This document shows positions 1 to 10,832 of a stretch of DNA of 64,000 bases, piece after piece. The stretch lies in assembly GCF_024323335.1 (NCBI RefSeq), contig NC_066579.1, forward strand, positions 237,201,475 to 237,265,474, given 5' to 3'. Below the pieces are notes generated by a model, which was not told where the DNA came from, searched no databases, and was given only the letters and a program-made list of their open reading frames with translations. The first letter of the stretch is position 1, and each line of letters starts with the position of its first letter. The stretch is from Lathyrus oleraceus. Taxonomy: Eukaryota; Streptophyta; Magnoliopsida; Fabales; Fabaceae. Made by a program: the position numbers and the translations under genes.

Positions 1-2039
1 GTCTGTGAATCCTTTAGGTTGTTCAACATATACTTCCTCATTTAAGTAGCCATTCAAGAAGGCACTTTTTACATCCATTTGGAACAGTTTGAACTTCAGA
101 ATACATGTCACTCTAAGCAATAGTCTAATGGACTCAAGGCGAGCTACAGGGGCAAATGTTTCATCAAAGTCAACTTCTTCAATTTGAGTATATCCTTGTG
201 CTACCAATCTTGCTTTATTTTTAGTAACCACCCCTTGTTCATTAGATTTATTCTTATACACCGACTTTGTGCCTATGACATTTATTCCTCCAGGTCTTGG
301 AACCAGTTCCCATACTTCATTCCTCTTGAATTGACGTAACTCCTCCTGCATGGCATTGATCCAGAACTCATCGGTCAAGGCTTCCTTGACATTCCTAGGC
401 TCAATCTTGGACACAAAGCAACCATGTGAGATCACTTCCCTTGATCTAGTTGTGACCCCTTTATTTGGATCTCCTATAATGAGATCTATGGGATGATTCT
501 TCTGAATTCTGATGGAGGGTCCCTTGTTGATTTTGTCATCTTCAGGTTCAGCTTGAGGAGGTTCACTCTCCTTATTTTTGTGTGAGAAATCTGTTGAGGG
601 ATTATTCAGAGATGTCTCAACATCGTTTGTGACACCAGTCTGTTGATCATTAACCACAACATTGATAGATTCCATCATTACTTTTGTTTTGGAATTAAAG
701 ACTCTATATGCTCCGCTGTTTGTTGAGTAGCCCAGAAATATTCCTTCATCACTTTTGGGATCCATCTTCCTTCTTTGTTCACGATTAGCAAGATATAGCA
801 TTTACTACCAAAAACATGGTAGTATTTAACTGTAGGTCTTCTCCCTTTCCAGACTTCATATAAGGTAGTAGGAGTCCCTTTCTTCAAGGTTACTCAGTTG
901 TGAACATAGCAGGTTGTGTTCATAGCTTCAGCCCAAAAGTGGTAGGGCAATTTCTTAGCATGAATCATAGCTCTGGATGATTCTTGAAGGGTTCTATTTT
1001 TCCTTTCCACCACACAAATTTGCTAGGGAGTAATGGGAGATGAGAACTCATGATGAATTCCTTCTAATGAATAGAATTCAGCAAATTTGTTGTTCTCAAA
1101 TTCCTTCCCATGATCACTTCTGATTTTGATAACTTGACTTTCCTTTTCTCTTTGATGTTTTAGACAAAGATCTTTGAAGACTTCAAATACATCAGATTTT
1201 TCTCTTATAAAATTGATTCAGGTGTATTTGGAGAAGTCATCCACCACTACATAGGTATACTTCTTCCCACCAAGGCTTTCTACCTGCACGGGTCCCATCA
1301 AATCCATCTGGAGGAGTTCCAGAATTCTTGAAGTGGTGTCATGTCTGAGCTTCTGATGTGACATCTTTGTCTACTTTCCAATCTGACATTCCCCACAGAC
1401 TCTTCCTTCATCAATCTTCAAGTTGGGAATTCCTCTAACAACTTTAACAGATATAATCCTCTTCATTCCTTTAAGACGCAGATGGCCCAATCTTTAATGC
1501 CATATCTTCACTTATTCTTCTTTAGCTAGAGTACACATTGAAGCATAACCAGTTTCTTGAGAACTCCACATGTAGCAGTTGTCCTTAGACCTGACTCCTT
1601 TCATGATCACTTCATTTTCTTTATTAGTAATCAGACATTCAGTTTTAGTGAAGTTTATAGTTAGACCTTGGTCACAAAGTTGATTGATGCTTATTAGGTT
1701 TGTAGTCAGTCCCTTAACAAGTAAGACATTGTCAAGATTAGGAACTCCGGGGCAGTTAAGCTTACCAATTCCCTTGATTTTACCCTTTGCTCCATCACCA
1801 AAGGTTACATAACTGGTGGCATGAGGGTGAAGGCCAGTTCACAGGTTTTTGTTTCCAGTCATGTGTCTGGAGCACCCACTATCAAAATACCAATCTTCTT
1901 TGGCTGAAACTCTGAAGGAAGTGTGAGCTATCAGACTTGTAGCATCAGTCCTAAGAACCCATTGTTTTTTGTTGACAGGTCTGTGATGTTTGGGTTTAGG
2001 TTGATGATGAGAAGGAATAGGATAGCCATACAACTTATA
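1..2039 (-). pseudogene. copia pol remnant: protease, integrase, start of RT
   Basis: Translation of the minus strand shows an aspartic protease signature (D-S-G at 1875-1883), a GAG-pre-integrase segment ending in RLGH, an integrase core with its D, D and E residues in the usual contexts (QMDLMGP, RSDHGKEF, VVERKNRT), and the beginning of a copia RT (MDVKSAFLNG) close to base 1. The polyprotein would cut, integrate and reverse transcribe the element in virus-like particles. It is broken by in-frame stops, for example TGA just after the protease motif and stops flanking the RLGH segment. Some look like CGA-to-TGA changes, as expected from decay of methylated CpG. The rest of RT and RNase H lies left of the window. 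Confidence 0.88.
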
Positions 2040-3589
2040 GCAGAAGGGTTTTATGTGGCCAAATTTTCCATAGTAATGACATCTCTATCTTTGATGTTTC
2101 CCTTTCTGTTCTCTTCCTTTCTGATGTTGTGACATATGATGTGACATCTCTGGTTTTCTACCAGTGTGACAGCACTTAGGTTTGGACTTTGGTTTGCTAC
2201 CAGTGTGGCTGCACTCAGGTTTAGATTCATTGAACCCAATGCCAGACTTGTCTCATGTCATTTGTCCAGTCTGGAGAATTTTGTCTAAGGAGTCAGATCC
2301 ATTGTTTAGCATTCTTACATACTTTGTCATCTCATCCAGTTTAGAATTCAGGAATACTGCTTCAGTCTTCAACTTTGAGATGGTTTCTAAATGTTCTGCC
2401 TTCTCATTCTCCAGCTGTGCTATCACTTTCTTCTGACTTTCAACTTGTTGACACACTTCTTCACTCCTGTGACACAACTTTCTTTAAGTAGAGGCTAACT
2501 CTTCAAAGGTCACTTCATCATCACTTAAGTCTTCATCAGAACCCCATCTTCCAGTCAAGGCAGTCACAGGATTTGCAGACTCTTCTGTTTTACTTTCATC
2601 AGACCAGGTAGCAGCAAGACTCCTCTTCTGTTTCTTGAGGTAGGTCCCACATTCAGTCCTAATGTGTCCATAACCATCACATTCATGGCACTGAACTCAT
2701 TTTCCTTCTTTGGGCTTTTCATCTGATCTTGTTCTTCTTCCAACATTATTGGATTTACTGATGTCAGATGATATGTTCTTGACATTAGCCTTAGACCTCA
2801 CATCCATCTTTTTCAGAAGTTTTTTGAACTGTCTTCCTAGTAATGCTACATCATTTGCCAGATCTTCATCAATATCTTGACCACTTTCCTCCTCTTTCTC
2901 CTCAGTGTTTGACATGAAGGTTATGCTTTTGACTTTCTTTTCAGATCCATCACACATTCCCTTCTCAAATGTTTGGAGGGATCTAATTAGCTCATCAACT
3001 CTCATACTAGAAATCTCTTGAGACTCTTCTATGGCTATCACTTTTATGGCAAATCTCTTAGGGAGTGACCTGAGTATTTTCCTCACTAGTTTTTCATCTG
3101 ACATCTTCTCACCCAAGGCTCCTGAGGCATTAGCAATTTCAAGGATATTCATATGAAATTCATGAATATTTTCATCTTCTTTCATCCTTAAATTTTCAAA
3201 CCTGGTAGTGAGCAGCTGCAGTCTAGACATCTTTACTCTAGAGGTGCCTTCATGAGTGGTTTTGAGAATGTCCCAAGCATCTTTAGCCATTTCACAGTTG
3301 TTTACGAATCTGAAGATATTCTTATCTACTCCATTGAATATAGGATTCAATGCTTTAGAGTTCCCAAGGGCTAGATCATCCTCCTCCTTGGTCCATTGTT
3401 CCTCATCCTTCTTGTCAGTTGTAGCTTCTCCATCCTTAGTAATAACTGGATGTTCCCAGCCTGTTAAAACAACCTTCCAAGCCTTATTATCCAAAGTTTT
3501 AGGAAGGCTACCATTCGAGGTTTCCAGTAGTCATAGTTGGATCCATCCAAAATAGGTGGTCTGTGAACAGATCCTTCATCTCTCTCCAT
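2040..3589 (-). pseudogene. copia gag remnant (UBN2-type capsid, CCHC knuckle)
   Basis: The likely start is the ATG whose A is at 3589, giving MERDEGSVHRPPILDGSNYD, a typical copia gag N-terminus. After about 95 bases the reading frame shifts and continues as a capsid core of about 260 residues (2697-3494). A C-x2-C-x4-H-x4-C zinc knuckle follows near 2650-2695, then a glutamate/lysine-rich stretch near 2253-2480 with coiled-coil character. A second, damaged knuckle at 2041-2081 has Tyr in place of the second Cys. Stops precede the first knuckle and occur in the spacer. The protein would form the particle shell. As written it is a pseudogene. Confidence 0.85.
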
Positions 3590-3642
3590 AGTACCAGAAA
3601 GTAATGTCCCTAAATCTCACCCAGAATCAGAACAAGGTGCCT

Positions 3643-3654
3643 GCTCTGATACCA
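3643..3654 (-). other. primer binding site, initiator Met-tRNA type
   Basis: On the minus strand this reads TGGTATCAGAGC, the standard plant copia primer site complementary to the 3' end of initiator methionine tRNA. It is separated from the LTR end by the dinucleotide AT, the usual spacing, and so fixes the LTR boundary. Confidence 0.93.
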
Positions 3655-3656
3655 AT

Positions 3657-4614
3657 TGAAATTTTGGTATCAGATGTGAGATGTCGAAGGTAATGTCACG
3701 ACACTAATATCTGAACAATATAGACTGGATAAAAGATAAAGAATAGTAATGCAAGAGACACAAGCAATTGTTAACCCAGTTCGGTGCAAACTCGCCTACG
3801 TCTGGGGGCTACCAAGCCAGGAAGGAAATCCACTAAACATAATCATTTCAAAGACTCTCAGTAAACAACTTCAAGTTACAATCTTTTCACCTAATCTCTA
3901 CCCGTGTGACTTCTACCTAAGAACTCTTAGATATTAGATCCTACTCATTCCCCCTCAATCACAGTAGTGATATAAAACAAGAATCACAATGAAAAGAAGA
4001 CATTCTTCAAAGACACACACTTGATCTTACTTAAAAGCTTCAATCAAGTAGACACACACTCATGCTTCAAAGCTTAGAGTGACAAATTACAACTCAAAAA
4101 TCAGACCAATTCAATCATCTATGGATGAATTGAATGGCTTACAATTCACACGACCACACAAGACTTAAACCCTTATTCTCTCTCAATATTTCGTTCGTTA
4201 TTTCTTGTGTATCAAATCAGGTTTTCCATGTCCTTTTTATATAAGGATTTGGCTGGGCTTGGACATCATAAAACCCTAAAACTATTTTCCATTCATATCT
4301 TCTCATGACAATTGATTATATCTCCTTGGAAAATAAGTCAATCTAGTTGTAATTACTGATTGATAGCGTGTTCAATCAACTCATCAATCATACACAGATT
4401 GCCATTAAAAACGCAATCACATAATACATAACATTCAGACTGAATGTTCTGTATACATATGTCATGACATCAGGTCTGACATCTCAGTAAAATCCTGCAT
4501 AATCACATTTTAAACATCCAACAAGTACATGCAATCTTATGTTAAGACAACACATATGACACCTTGTGAACACTCTAGGTTTTACCAAAATTGCTGCCAA
4601 CACAAGAACCAACA
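3657..4614 (-). repeat. 5' LTR of the copia element
   Basis: On the minus strand the LTR begins TGTTGGTTCTTG and ends CAAAATTTCA, with the canonical TG...CA termini and a length of 958 bp. The 3' end is fixed by the adjacent primer site and the 5' end by the switch to Ogre LTR sequence. A TATA box lies about 370 bp from the LTR start. The partner LTR is outside the window, so LTR divergence cannot be judged. Confidence 0.88.
4237..4244 (-). promoter_or_regulatory. TATA box of the copia LTR
   Basis: TATATAAA on the minus strand, about 370 bp into the 958-bp LTR, where a plant copia U3 promoter is expected. Transcription would start about 30 bp further on and run leftward through gag. Assigned from sequence and position only. 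Confidence 0.6.
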
Positions 4615-5089
4615 GAAGGTATTAACACCCCTCACATCCGTTGTATTCAACATGAACCTTTTAGTTTAATTTGCGATTTGAATGTTAGCTGAATGTTATT
4701 TGTTTCCTTCGAGTCAATAAGCTATTGAAAAGAGAGATGGATGGAAACCTCGGAAGGGGGAAAAGGGAGGTTTTTTATTAGTGTGCTCGCGAAGATCTAG
4801 CAAACTCTTGCCTACGTATCCTTATAGTGCAATAAGGAAATCAGAGCATTCGTAGTTCGGGGAACTATGATTTGTTGGTGTCTTTTAGTGAACGACTGTT
4901 TAGATCTTGTTCTAAAGGCTAACCATGGGCTTGTCTACTATAGGCGGAGGCTTAAGCACTAGTTTGTTGTGCATGTTAGAAAGGATTAAACAATGTTCTT
5001 TCTGAAAAGGGTTTTATCGTTGGTCGCACGGGGGCGAGAAATTAGATTTAATATGTTTGATATTCTTTAGAAAAATGACAAAAGATTAA

Positions 5090-5870
5090 GCAATGTAGTG
5101 CACACCAATCATCCAATTCTTTCGAAGAATAATATGGCGAACGCCATCTACTCCTTTTTTCGTTTAATTTATTATTGAAAGTTGTTTGCGGAGACTGAAC
5201 ATGCATGGTAGTGAAGCATGCGCCTCCCACTCGCTTATTCAAGGAACGATGAGGCGTGCCCCCCATTCCTTGATCCAAGTTCATTTAGTGTATTTTAATC
5301 GGACGACGAAAGTTTGAGCAATATGGCGAGCGCCAGTCCTTCAAATATCCGGAGCGGACGCTTCCCATATCCCTTTTCATCCCAAGTTTATAAATTAAAA
5401 TGTTTTTTAAGTATTTTATTGATTTATAAAAAATGATTTGAATTACGATTAATGTCTTAATTAGACGACGAGAATTCGAGCAATATGGCGAACGCCAATT
5501 TCTCGAAGACTCGAGAGATAGTGAAGCGGACGCTTACTATACCCCTTTTCATCCAAAATTTAAATCATAAAAATAAAGTCTTTAGAAATTTTATTCAATT
5601 TAGGGAAAGTGATTTGAATTTGTAGTTTAGGGTTTTAATTAGACGACGAGAATTCGAGCAACATGGCGGACGCCAATCATTCGAATACTCGGGAAAGTGA
5701 TTTGAATTTGTAGTTTAGGGTTTTAATCAGACGACAAGAATTCGAGCAATATGGAGATCGCCAATCATTCGAATACTTGAGAGATAATGAAGCGAACGCC
5801 TCCTATACTCTTTTTCATCTATAGTTTTAAAATTGAAAGGGTTTCGAATAGTATATTTATTAAAAGAAAT
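5090..5870 (-). repeat. degenerate tandem repeats inside the Ogre-A LTR
   Basis: The phrase GAGCAATATGGCGAACGCCA and its variants recur near 5126, 5315, 5479, 5656 and 5744. Units of about 164-189 bp are followed by one half-length step of 88 bp. Each unit also carries GAGCGGACGCTTC-like and CCCTTTTCATC-like phrases. Divergence between units shows an old array. It lies roughly 0.5-1.2 kb from the LTR end, near where LTR-C carries a different short array. Confidence 0.75.
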
Positions 5871-8800
5871 TAGGTTTGAATTCGTGAGAATTAATTGGGT
5901 TCGAGAAGGGTTACTCGATATTGGACAAATACTTTATCATAATTAGGATAAAATAAGCATTTTTACTAATGTTCAACTAACCATTCAATTAACATATATT
6001 CTAATAAAAGTTAGAACTCATAATTAAAACAATCAAGAAGATCAAGTTAAAACAAAAGCCTATTTTACTACTAGGGTCATATTAATTTATTAACTCCAAA
6101 ATGAGCGTAAGCGATAAATAACAACTCCAAAACGGAATAGGGTGCATAAGAATTAAAAGGGGTGAAGCCCCAAGAATCAAATTACGAAGGCCCGACAAAG
6201 GACCTAAAGCAAAAGGATTAATGGACCCTAAGGTCCAAATCCTCTTCCACACGTCCAAAAAAAACAAATGAATGGCCAATAGGAACATATATAGTATGAG
6301 GCCGAAATGGGCCTTAAGGCTCAAGCTCCTTCTGTGAGTACAGAACACGGAGAGCCAGGAAGGAGGAAAAGGACATCATGAGCCGGCCAAAACAAAATGC
6401 AGTGAATTAATTTCCATTATTAAAATAGTTTTGAGAAAAACAAAAAGACTTTAGAGAATCTCATCTGGCAGCGTTTCTCATGAAATTTTGTTTTACGGTA
6501 CCTCCCAAAAAATGCGTGACTAATCATTAAGATCTTTTCCATAGAATCTTTACAGCGGTAAGATTTGTACTTGTTGTGGTAAGGGATTTTTTTACTGTTA
6601 TGTAGATTCAACTTTAAACGATGTATGGCCCTTAACTATTCCTTATTTCAAAAGGACTCCCTAAATGCCACTCCCGATTTGATTTAGATTGGGGTATTTG
6701 CTTTCGCGGTTTTGACGCTTACGTGATATTGCTTGATAATTTAAGTCTCGTGACCTCATTTTCTTCTATACTTTCAGGTTGTACCACGACATCGTACCTG
6801 TGATGGTGGTTAAATGGTCAAGTGGAGATTGAGGCCATTTGCAAGTTTGCAACCCGTGTGCACCTAGACTTTGGTATGCTTCCCAGGACGTGAGGTTATG
6901 CTCTTATTACCTTTGTACTTATTGATTTTGTTGTTGGGTCATTGTTGAATTGCATATTGTTTCTATTTCCACTTTGTTCTCCCATTTCATTGTCCATAAT
7001 ATTTCCGTGTTGGGAATGTTGCTGTTAGTTCTGATGTGTTGCAGGTTACCGTTGTAGTCTTGTTGCTGCGTCCTGCATTGGAGCTTGGTTCTTCTCTCCT
7101 TGACTCCATTTATAAACCCGGTCCTCCATTGTCGAATGGCACTTGATTTCTTGATTGCAGCTTGGTTTTGCTGCCTCCTAACAGCTAGGTTAGATAACAA
7201 CTTGAGGTTGTTTCTAGGGCATTTGAATTATTGACCAATATGCTTACTACTTGTCATAGCATTCTCTAGTGGATAACAAAATGGTAGCTCTCTTCAATCC
7301 ATGGGCCTGCAGGCGTGATTCTACCAGAAAACCTTTGCGGCTTACTGAAGAAGTATTTTCAACTTGTTTTAATGATAACCTGTTAATTCAATGTTTCAAT
7401 TAATGTATTTTTTGGATTTTGATATGGTGTTAATTCCATTTTTGCTTCTACAGTTGTGATTGCAGTTGGAGCTTATGTCCAAAAAGGTGTTGGCGGTACC
7501 GACCGTTGTAGACTCCGTGACAGTTGCCGCTGTTGGATGTTCATATCACTGACGGAGTAGAACATTAACCACGGCCAAAAAATTCTCCTTAGGTAGAGTA
7601 GAAAACTTTGAACTGATTTCTGTTAGTAAAACTCTAAGTTTTAATGGCCAAGACGATTTGTTTTCCCCTAAGAGATTTCGTTACCTTTTTGTAGCATCAA
7701 AGGCGCTGGCAACGACAACCATAAGATCTAATGCTCTAGAACGCCTTAAAGCATTGTAAGTATTGCTACCTGCACTGGTGGACCTTCCATGTTTCCGCCC
7801 ATGTGAGTTTGTGTGAGATCCCACTCTGCTGGCACCAGAACTCCTTAGTTGTTTTTCACTGAGCTATTGCCCTTCTTTTCTTTTCCTGTTCATTGGCAGC
7901 TTCAATCTTCTTCCAGTAATTATGTGCACCGACATGAGGATACAAGGTTATAACTTTCATAAGAACAAGCTACACTGGAATTTCTGCCTTCTAATGGGAG
8001 AGCAAGAGCTATGGAGTCCATGACAACCAAACTCTTATGCGTATTGCAATTCACAACATTTGTTAAATGCAACAGGTCCTTTTTGTCAAATGAAAAATGG
8101 GAAATTTGAATGTCTTGTAACAATTATGCTTTGTATGAAAGTGTGAATTACTAAAACAGAATCAATGGAACTTAGGATGTAACTTTGAATTTGTTTCGTT
8201 ATGATCTGCGTTTTCCCGCACGACTTGGCTTTGTCGCAGCTTGCGGCTTGTATCTATATGTTTGGCTTATGTAGCCTGTAGTCGTTTTTGGTTTATGATG
8301 TTGGCGTTGTAACGTCATTTTTCCCTTTACCGTACTTGGTTCATTTCACGTTTGATGTTATTTCTCTGCCATGTACTGCCGCGTTCCAGTTTCTCAAGTC
8401 TACTTTCTCTTGTAGCTTTCTTTGCTTTTTAGTGGCATTTTTCTTTTATCTTATCTGAATGTAACATTTGGAACATATGGGTTGCATTATGGTTGCCTCT
8501 TGTAATGCTGAAAACAAACTGATGGTTGTACTTGGAAATTGGTTTTTATGATGATAAACAATTGGATGTAGTTGTATGGATTTAATGGTTTATGGAAAAA
8601 GTTTTAATGGATTTGGATAACTGGATTTGCAATTTGAATTAAGGATATTTAAAATGGAATTGGATAATGATAAATGGAGAATGAATGGACTTAAGTGTAA
8701 TGTGGTTTGGATTGACAAGGGATAATGAATTTGAATATAAAGTGAATAATGCTTATGAAAATGAGTTTTAAATTTGGTTTGGAATGAGCCTAACAAGGAA

Positions 8801-9307
8801 AACGTGAATGGGCCCATGTATTTTTACAAAGAACAAAATAATGAACGAGCCTCATTGATTGAAAATGAATTTGAACTTCAAAAACAATTCGAAAAGAAAA
8901 TAGGGGTGAAAACAAGAAAGAAAATTAGAATAAAAAAAACTAACGGTTTTCAAGATTTACTTTAAATTTCAAAACTCAAAACTCGATTTAAATTTCAACT
9001 TCGAAAACCGACCCAAGATGACATAATACGGACTATATATGTAATGAATTGACGAATCCAAATTGACACGATTTATGGATTGAATTGAGCCTTAATCAAA
9101 TGAACGAAAAATCGACCGACTCATGCACCAGAAACACATGACTAGGAACCAAATGGCTTCATCAAGAATGGACTTAGACCCATGAGTAAGATGAGATGCA
9201 CAATCACCTGGACACCCGGTTAACACAATACAGGGCAAACCATGATGAGCAAGGCATGATTAGGCTGGATCAGATGCCTCAAAACCAAACGGTTTGCCGA
9301 GCCAATG

Positions 9308-9312
9308 AAACT
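9308..9312. repeat. target site duplication AAACT, left copy (Ogre-B)
   Basis: AAACT directly precedes the Ogre-B 5' LTR and is repeated exactly at 35167-35171 after the 3' LTR. Five base pairs is the usual duplication for Ty3/gypsy integrases. Confidence 0.92.
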
Positions 9313-10824
9313 TTTAAGACCCAAATTTTGATCCTAAGATCCCTCATGCAATTTCATTATAAGAATTAGCATTGGGATCATACCTTGGCATCCTCCTTAC
9401 CCCTATTTCATTGGGTTTGTTTTGGGAGAGATCACCAAGCATTATCTGATTGTATCATACTTGTATCTTATCATTTTACTAACCAAAGTACCAAAAAAAT
9501 ATCTTTGTATTTGCCTAACTCTTTTTTAGGTAGGGCATGATCACCATTGATCTATCAAGTTCATATCCAGGGTTTGAGACCCTCATGACAAAGAGCACAA
9601 CCATGAATTGATCCAAGAATGGTTATGAGCATCATATATGAGTTCCATAGATTCCTACATGTTATATTGATCAATTTTTCTTTAAGAGTTTGGAGGTGAT
9701 TTGCCTTGGAAACTCTAGTTTGACTGGGTATCTTGAGTAACTTCTCCAACAAGCTATCTCACCAATTGGTCAATTTTCTCAAGGAACACTTCAAAATTCA
9801 TCATATTATGCATATATGATCTACCATGAACCATGAAAGTCAAGAGAATTGAAAGTTAGCAAGTTGGTTGATGGTGGTTGGCCAGATGAATTCATCTAAT
9901 CAGAAATGGGTCTCCCTAGACCCTATCTCCTACAGTTTTCACCATATAAAAATGATTCCAAGAGAAACGTTACTCTAAATGATATTCCAAACAACTTTCA
10001 TGTTGATACCTATAGCTAGTTTTGCTTGGAAAAGCATTTTCTATGTTGAAACATTATAGCTCATTTTGTCTAAACCCTAATTTTGAAGTCAACTTCCCAA
10101 TGCCATAACTTGCTCAATTTGTATGAGATGAAAGCTTTCCAAGTTTCAAAATACAATTCAAGATGCCTACTTCAACTTTGATGTTTGGAGTGAAAGCAAG
10201 TCCAACTTTTATGAGCATGTGATATGAGGATACATTATAGGTCATTTTTGACCTATACCATTGAACAAGTGATTTTTCTAAACTTAAAAAATGCATAACT
10301 CTATCATTATAAATCCAAATGACATGAATCTGGTGACCAGTTTTAAGGCCTTTTAAATAGCTACAACTTTGATGAAGACACTTTTCTCATTTGAAGCTCA
10401 CATAAAAAGTTAAGGTGGAATATTGAGATATATGGCTTGACACTTAGAAATTTTTTTAACATGTTAAAATTTCCAAACTTCCACCTCAAAACTATCCATG
10501 TTGCAAGCTCCAAATGAAAAAGTGTTCAACATCAAACTTGTTCCTGTTGATCCAAGCTTTCCAAAGAACCCAAGTTCATGCATTTTGGACAAAGATTGTT
10601 AGGTCCACGCATGGCTTTAACAAGGATGCATCATTGGAAAGAATCAATTGTACAAACTTCAGTTCACAATGACTTGCCATTCAAGCTTTATTCAGACTTC
10701 AATTTGAATCATTTTTGGACCATAATGCATTACATCCTAGCCCTGTACATGCCCATGCATTCGTGCCATCCACATTGCCAATTTTGGACAGATTTTGAAG
10801 TGTGCAAATATCATTCCATTTGGC

Positions 10825-10832
10825 TATAAATA
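10825..10832 (+). promoter_or_regulatory. TATA box of the Ogre-B 5' LTR
   Basis: TATAAATA in the context GGCTATAAATAGAAGGC, preserved at the matching place in the other two LTR copies (32083-32090; 45602-45609 on the minus strand). This gives a U3 of about 1.5 kb and a long R-U5 of about 3 kb. Promoter role inferred. Confidence 0.7.

Larger units (their letters stand above)
1..4614 (-). mobile_element. Ty1/copia retrotransposon, SIRE/Maximus-like, 5' part only
   Basis: Read on the minus strand the element runs 5' LTR, primer binding site, gag, protease, integrase and the start of reverse transcriptase, which is the Ty1/copia order; the window edge cuts it inside RT. The long gag with a UBN2-type core and a coiled-coil region after the zinc knuckle fits the SIRE/Maximus lineage, an assignment made by recognition and not by a search. 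It lies inside the LTR of the outer Ogre-A element: the sequence to the right of 4614 resumes Ogre LTR sequence, and GAAGG at 4615-4619 is the expected target duplication, whose partner lies outside the window. Several stops and at least one frameshift make it non-autonomous. Confidence 0.9.
4615..9312 (-). repeat. Ogre-A 3' LTR, larger part
   Basis: Noncoding AT-rich sequence that continues LTR piece 35172-35400 across the Ogre-B insertion (shared AAACT at 9308-9312). At 4615-4860 it matches the R-U5 zone of the other Ogre LTRs: a GGT-TTAA-CACC-like stem followed by 'TTGCCTACGTA' and 'CGTAGTTCGG', in the order seen at 23050-23260. With the 229 bp at 35172-35400 the visible LTR is about 4.9 kb, and the last part lies left of the window. 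Short ORFs here (for example in 6082-6348 and 6919-7200) resemble nothing I recognise and sit in an LTR, so I do not call genes. Confidence 0.75.

Noticed and set aside
6082..8965. Several short ORFs that might be a host gene
   Set aside because: No recognisable protein, no splice structure linking them, and the stretch is flanked on both sides by Ogre-A LTR sequence.
9561..9752. 61-63-codon antisense ORF present in three LTR copies (also 30817-31005 and 46663-46848)
   Set aside because: Same reason: LTR DNA similarity without sign of protein-level selection that can be judged here.
10578..10829. 83-codon ORF repeated in the three LTRs of one subfamily (also 31836-32087 and 45601-45837 minus)
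   Set aside because: It lies upstream of the TATA box in U3, its stop is formed by the TATA box itself, and the conservation is explained by overall LTR similarity. No known domain.
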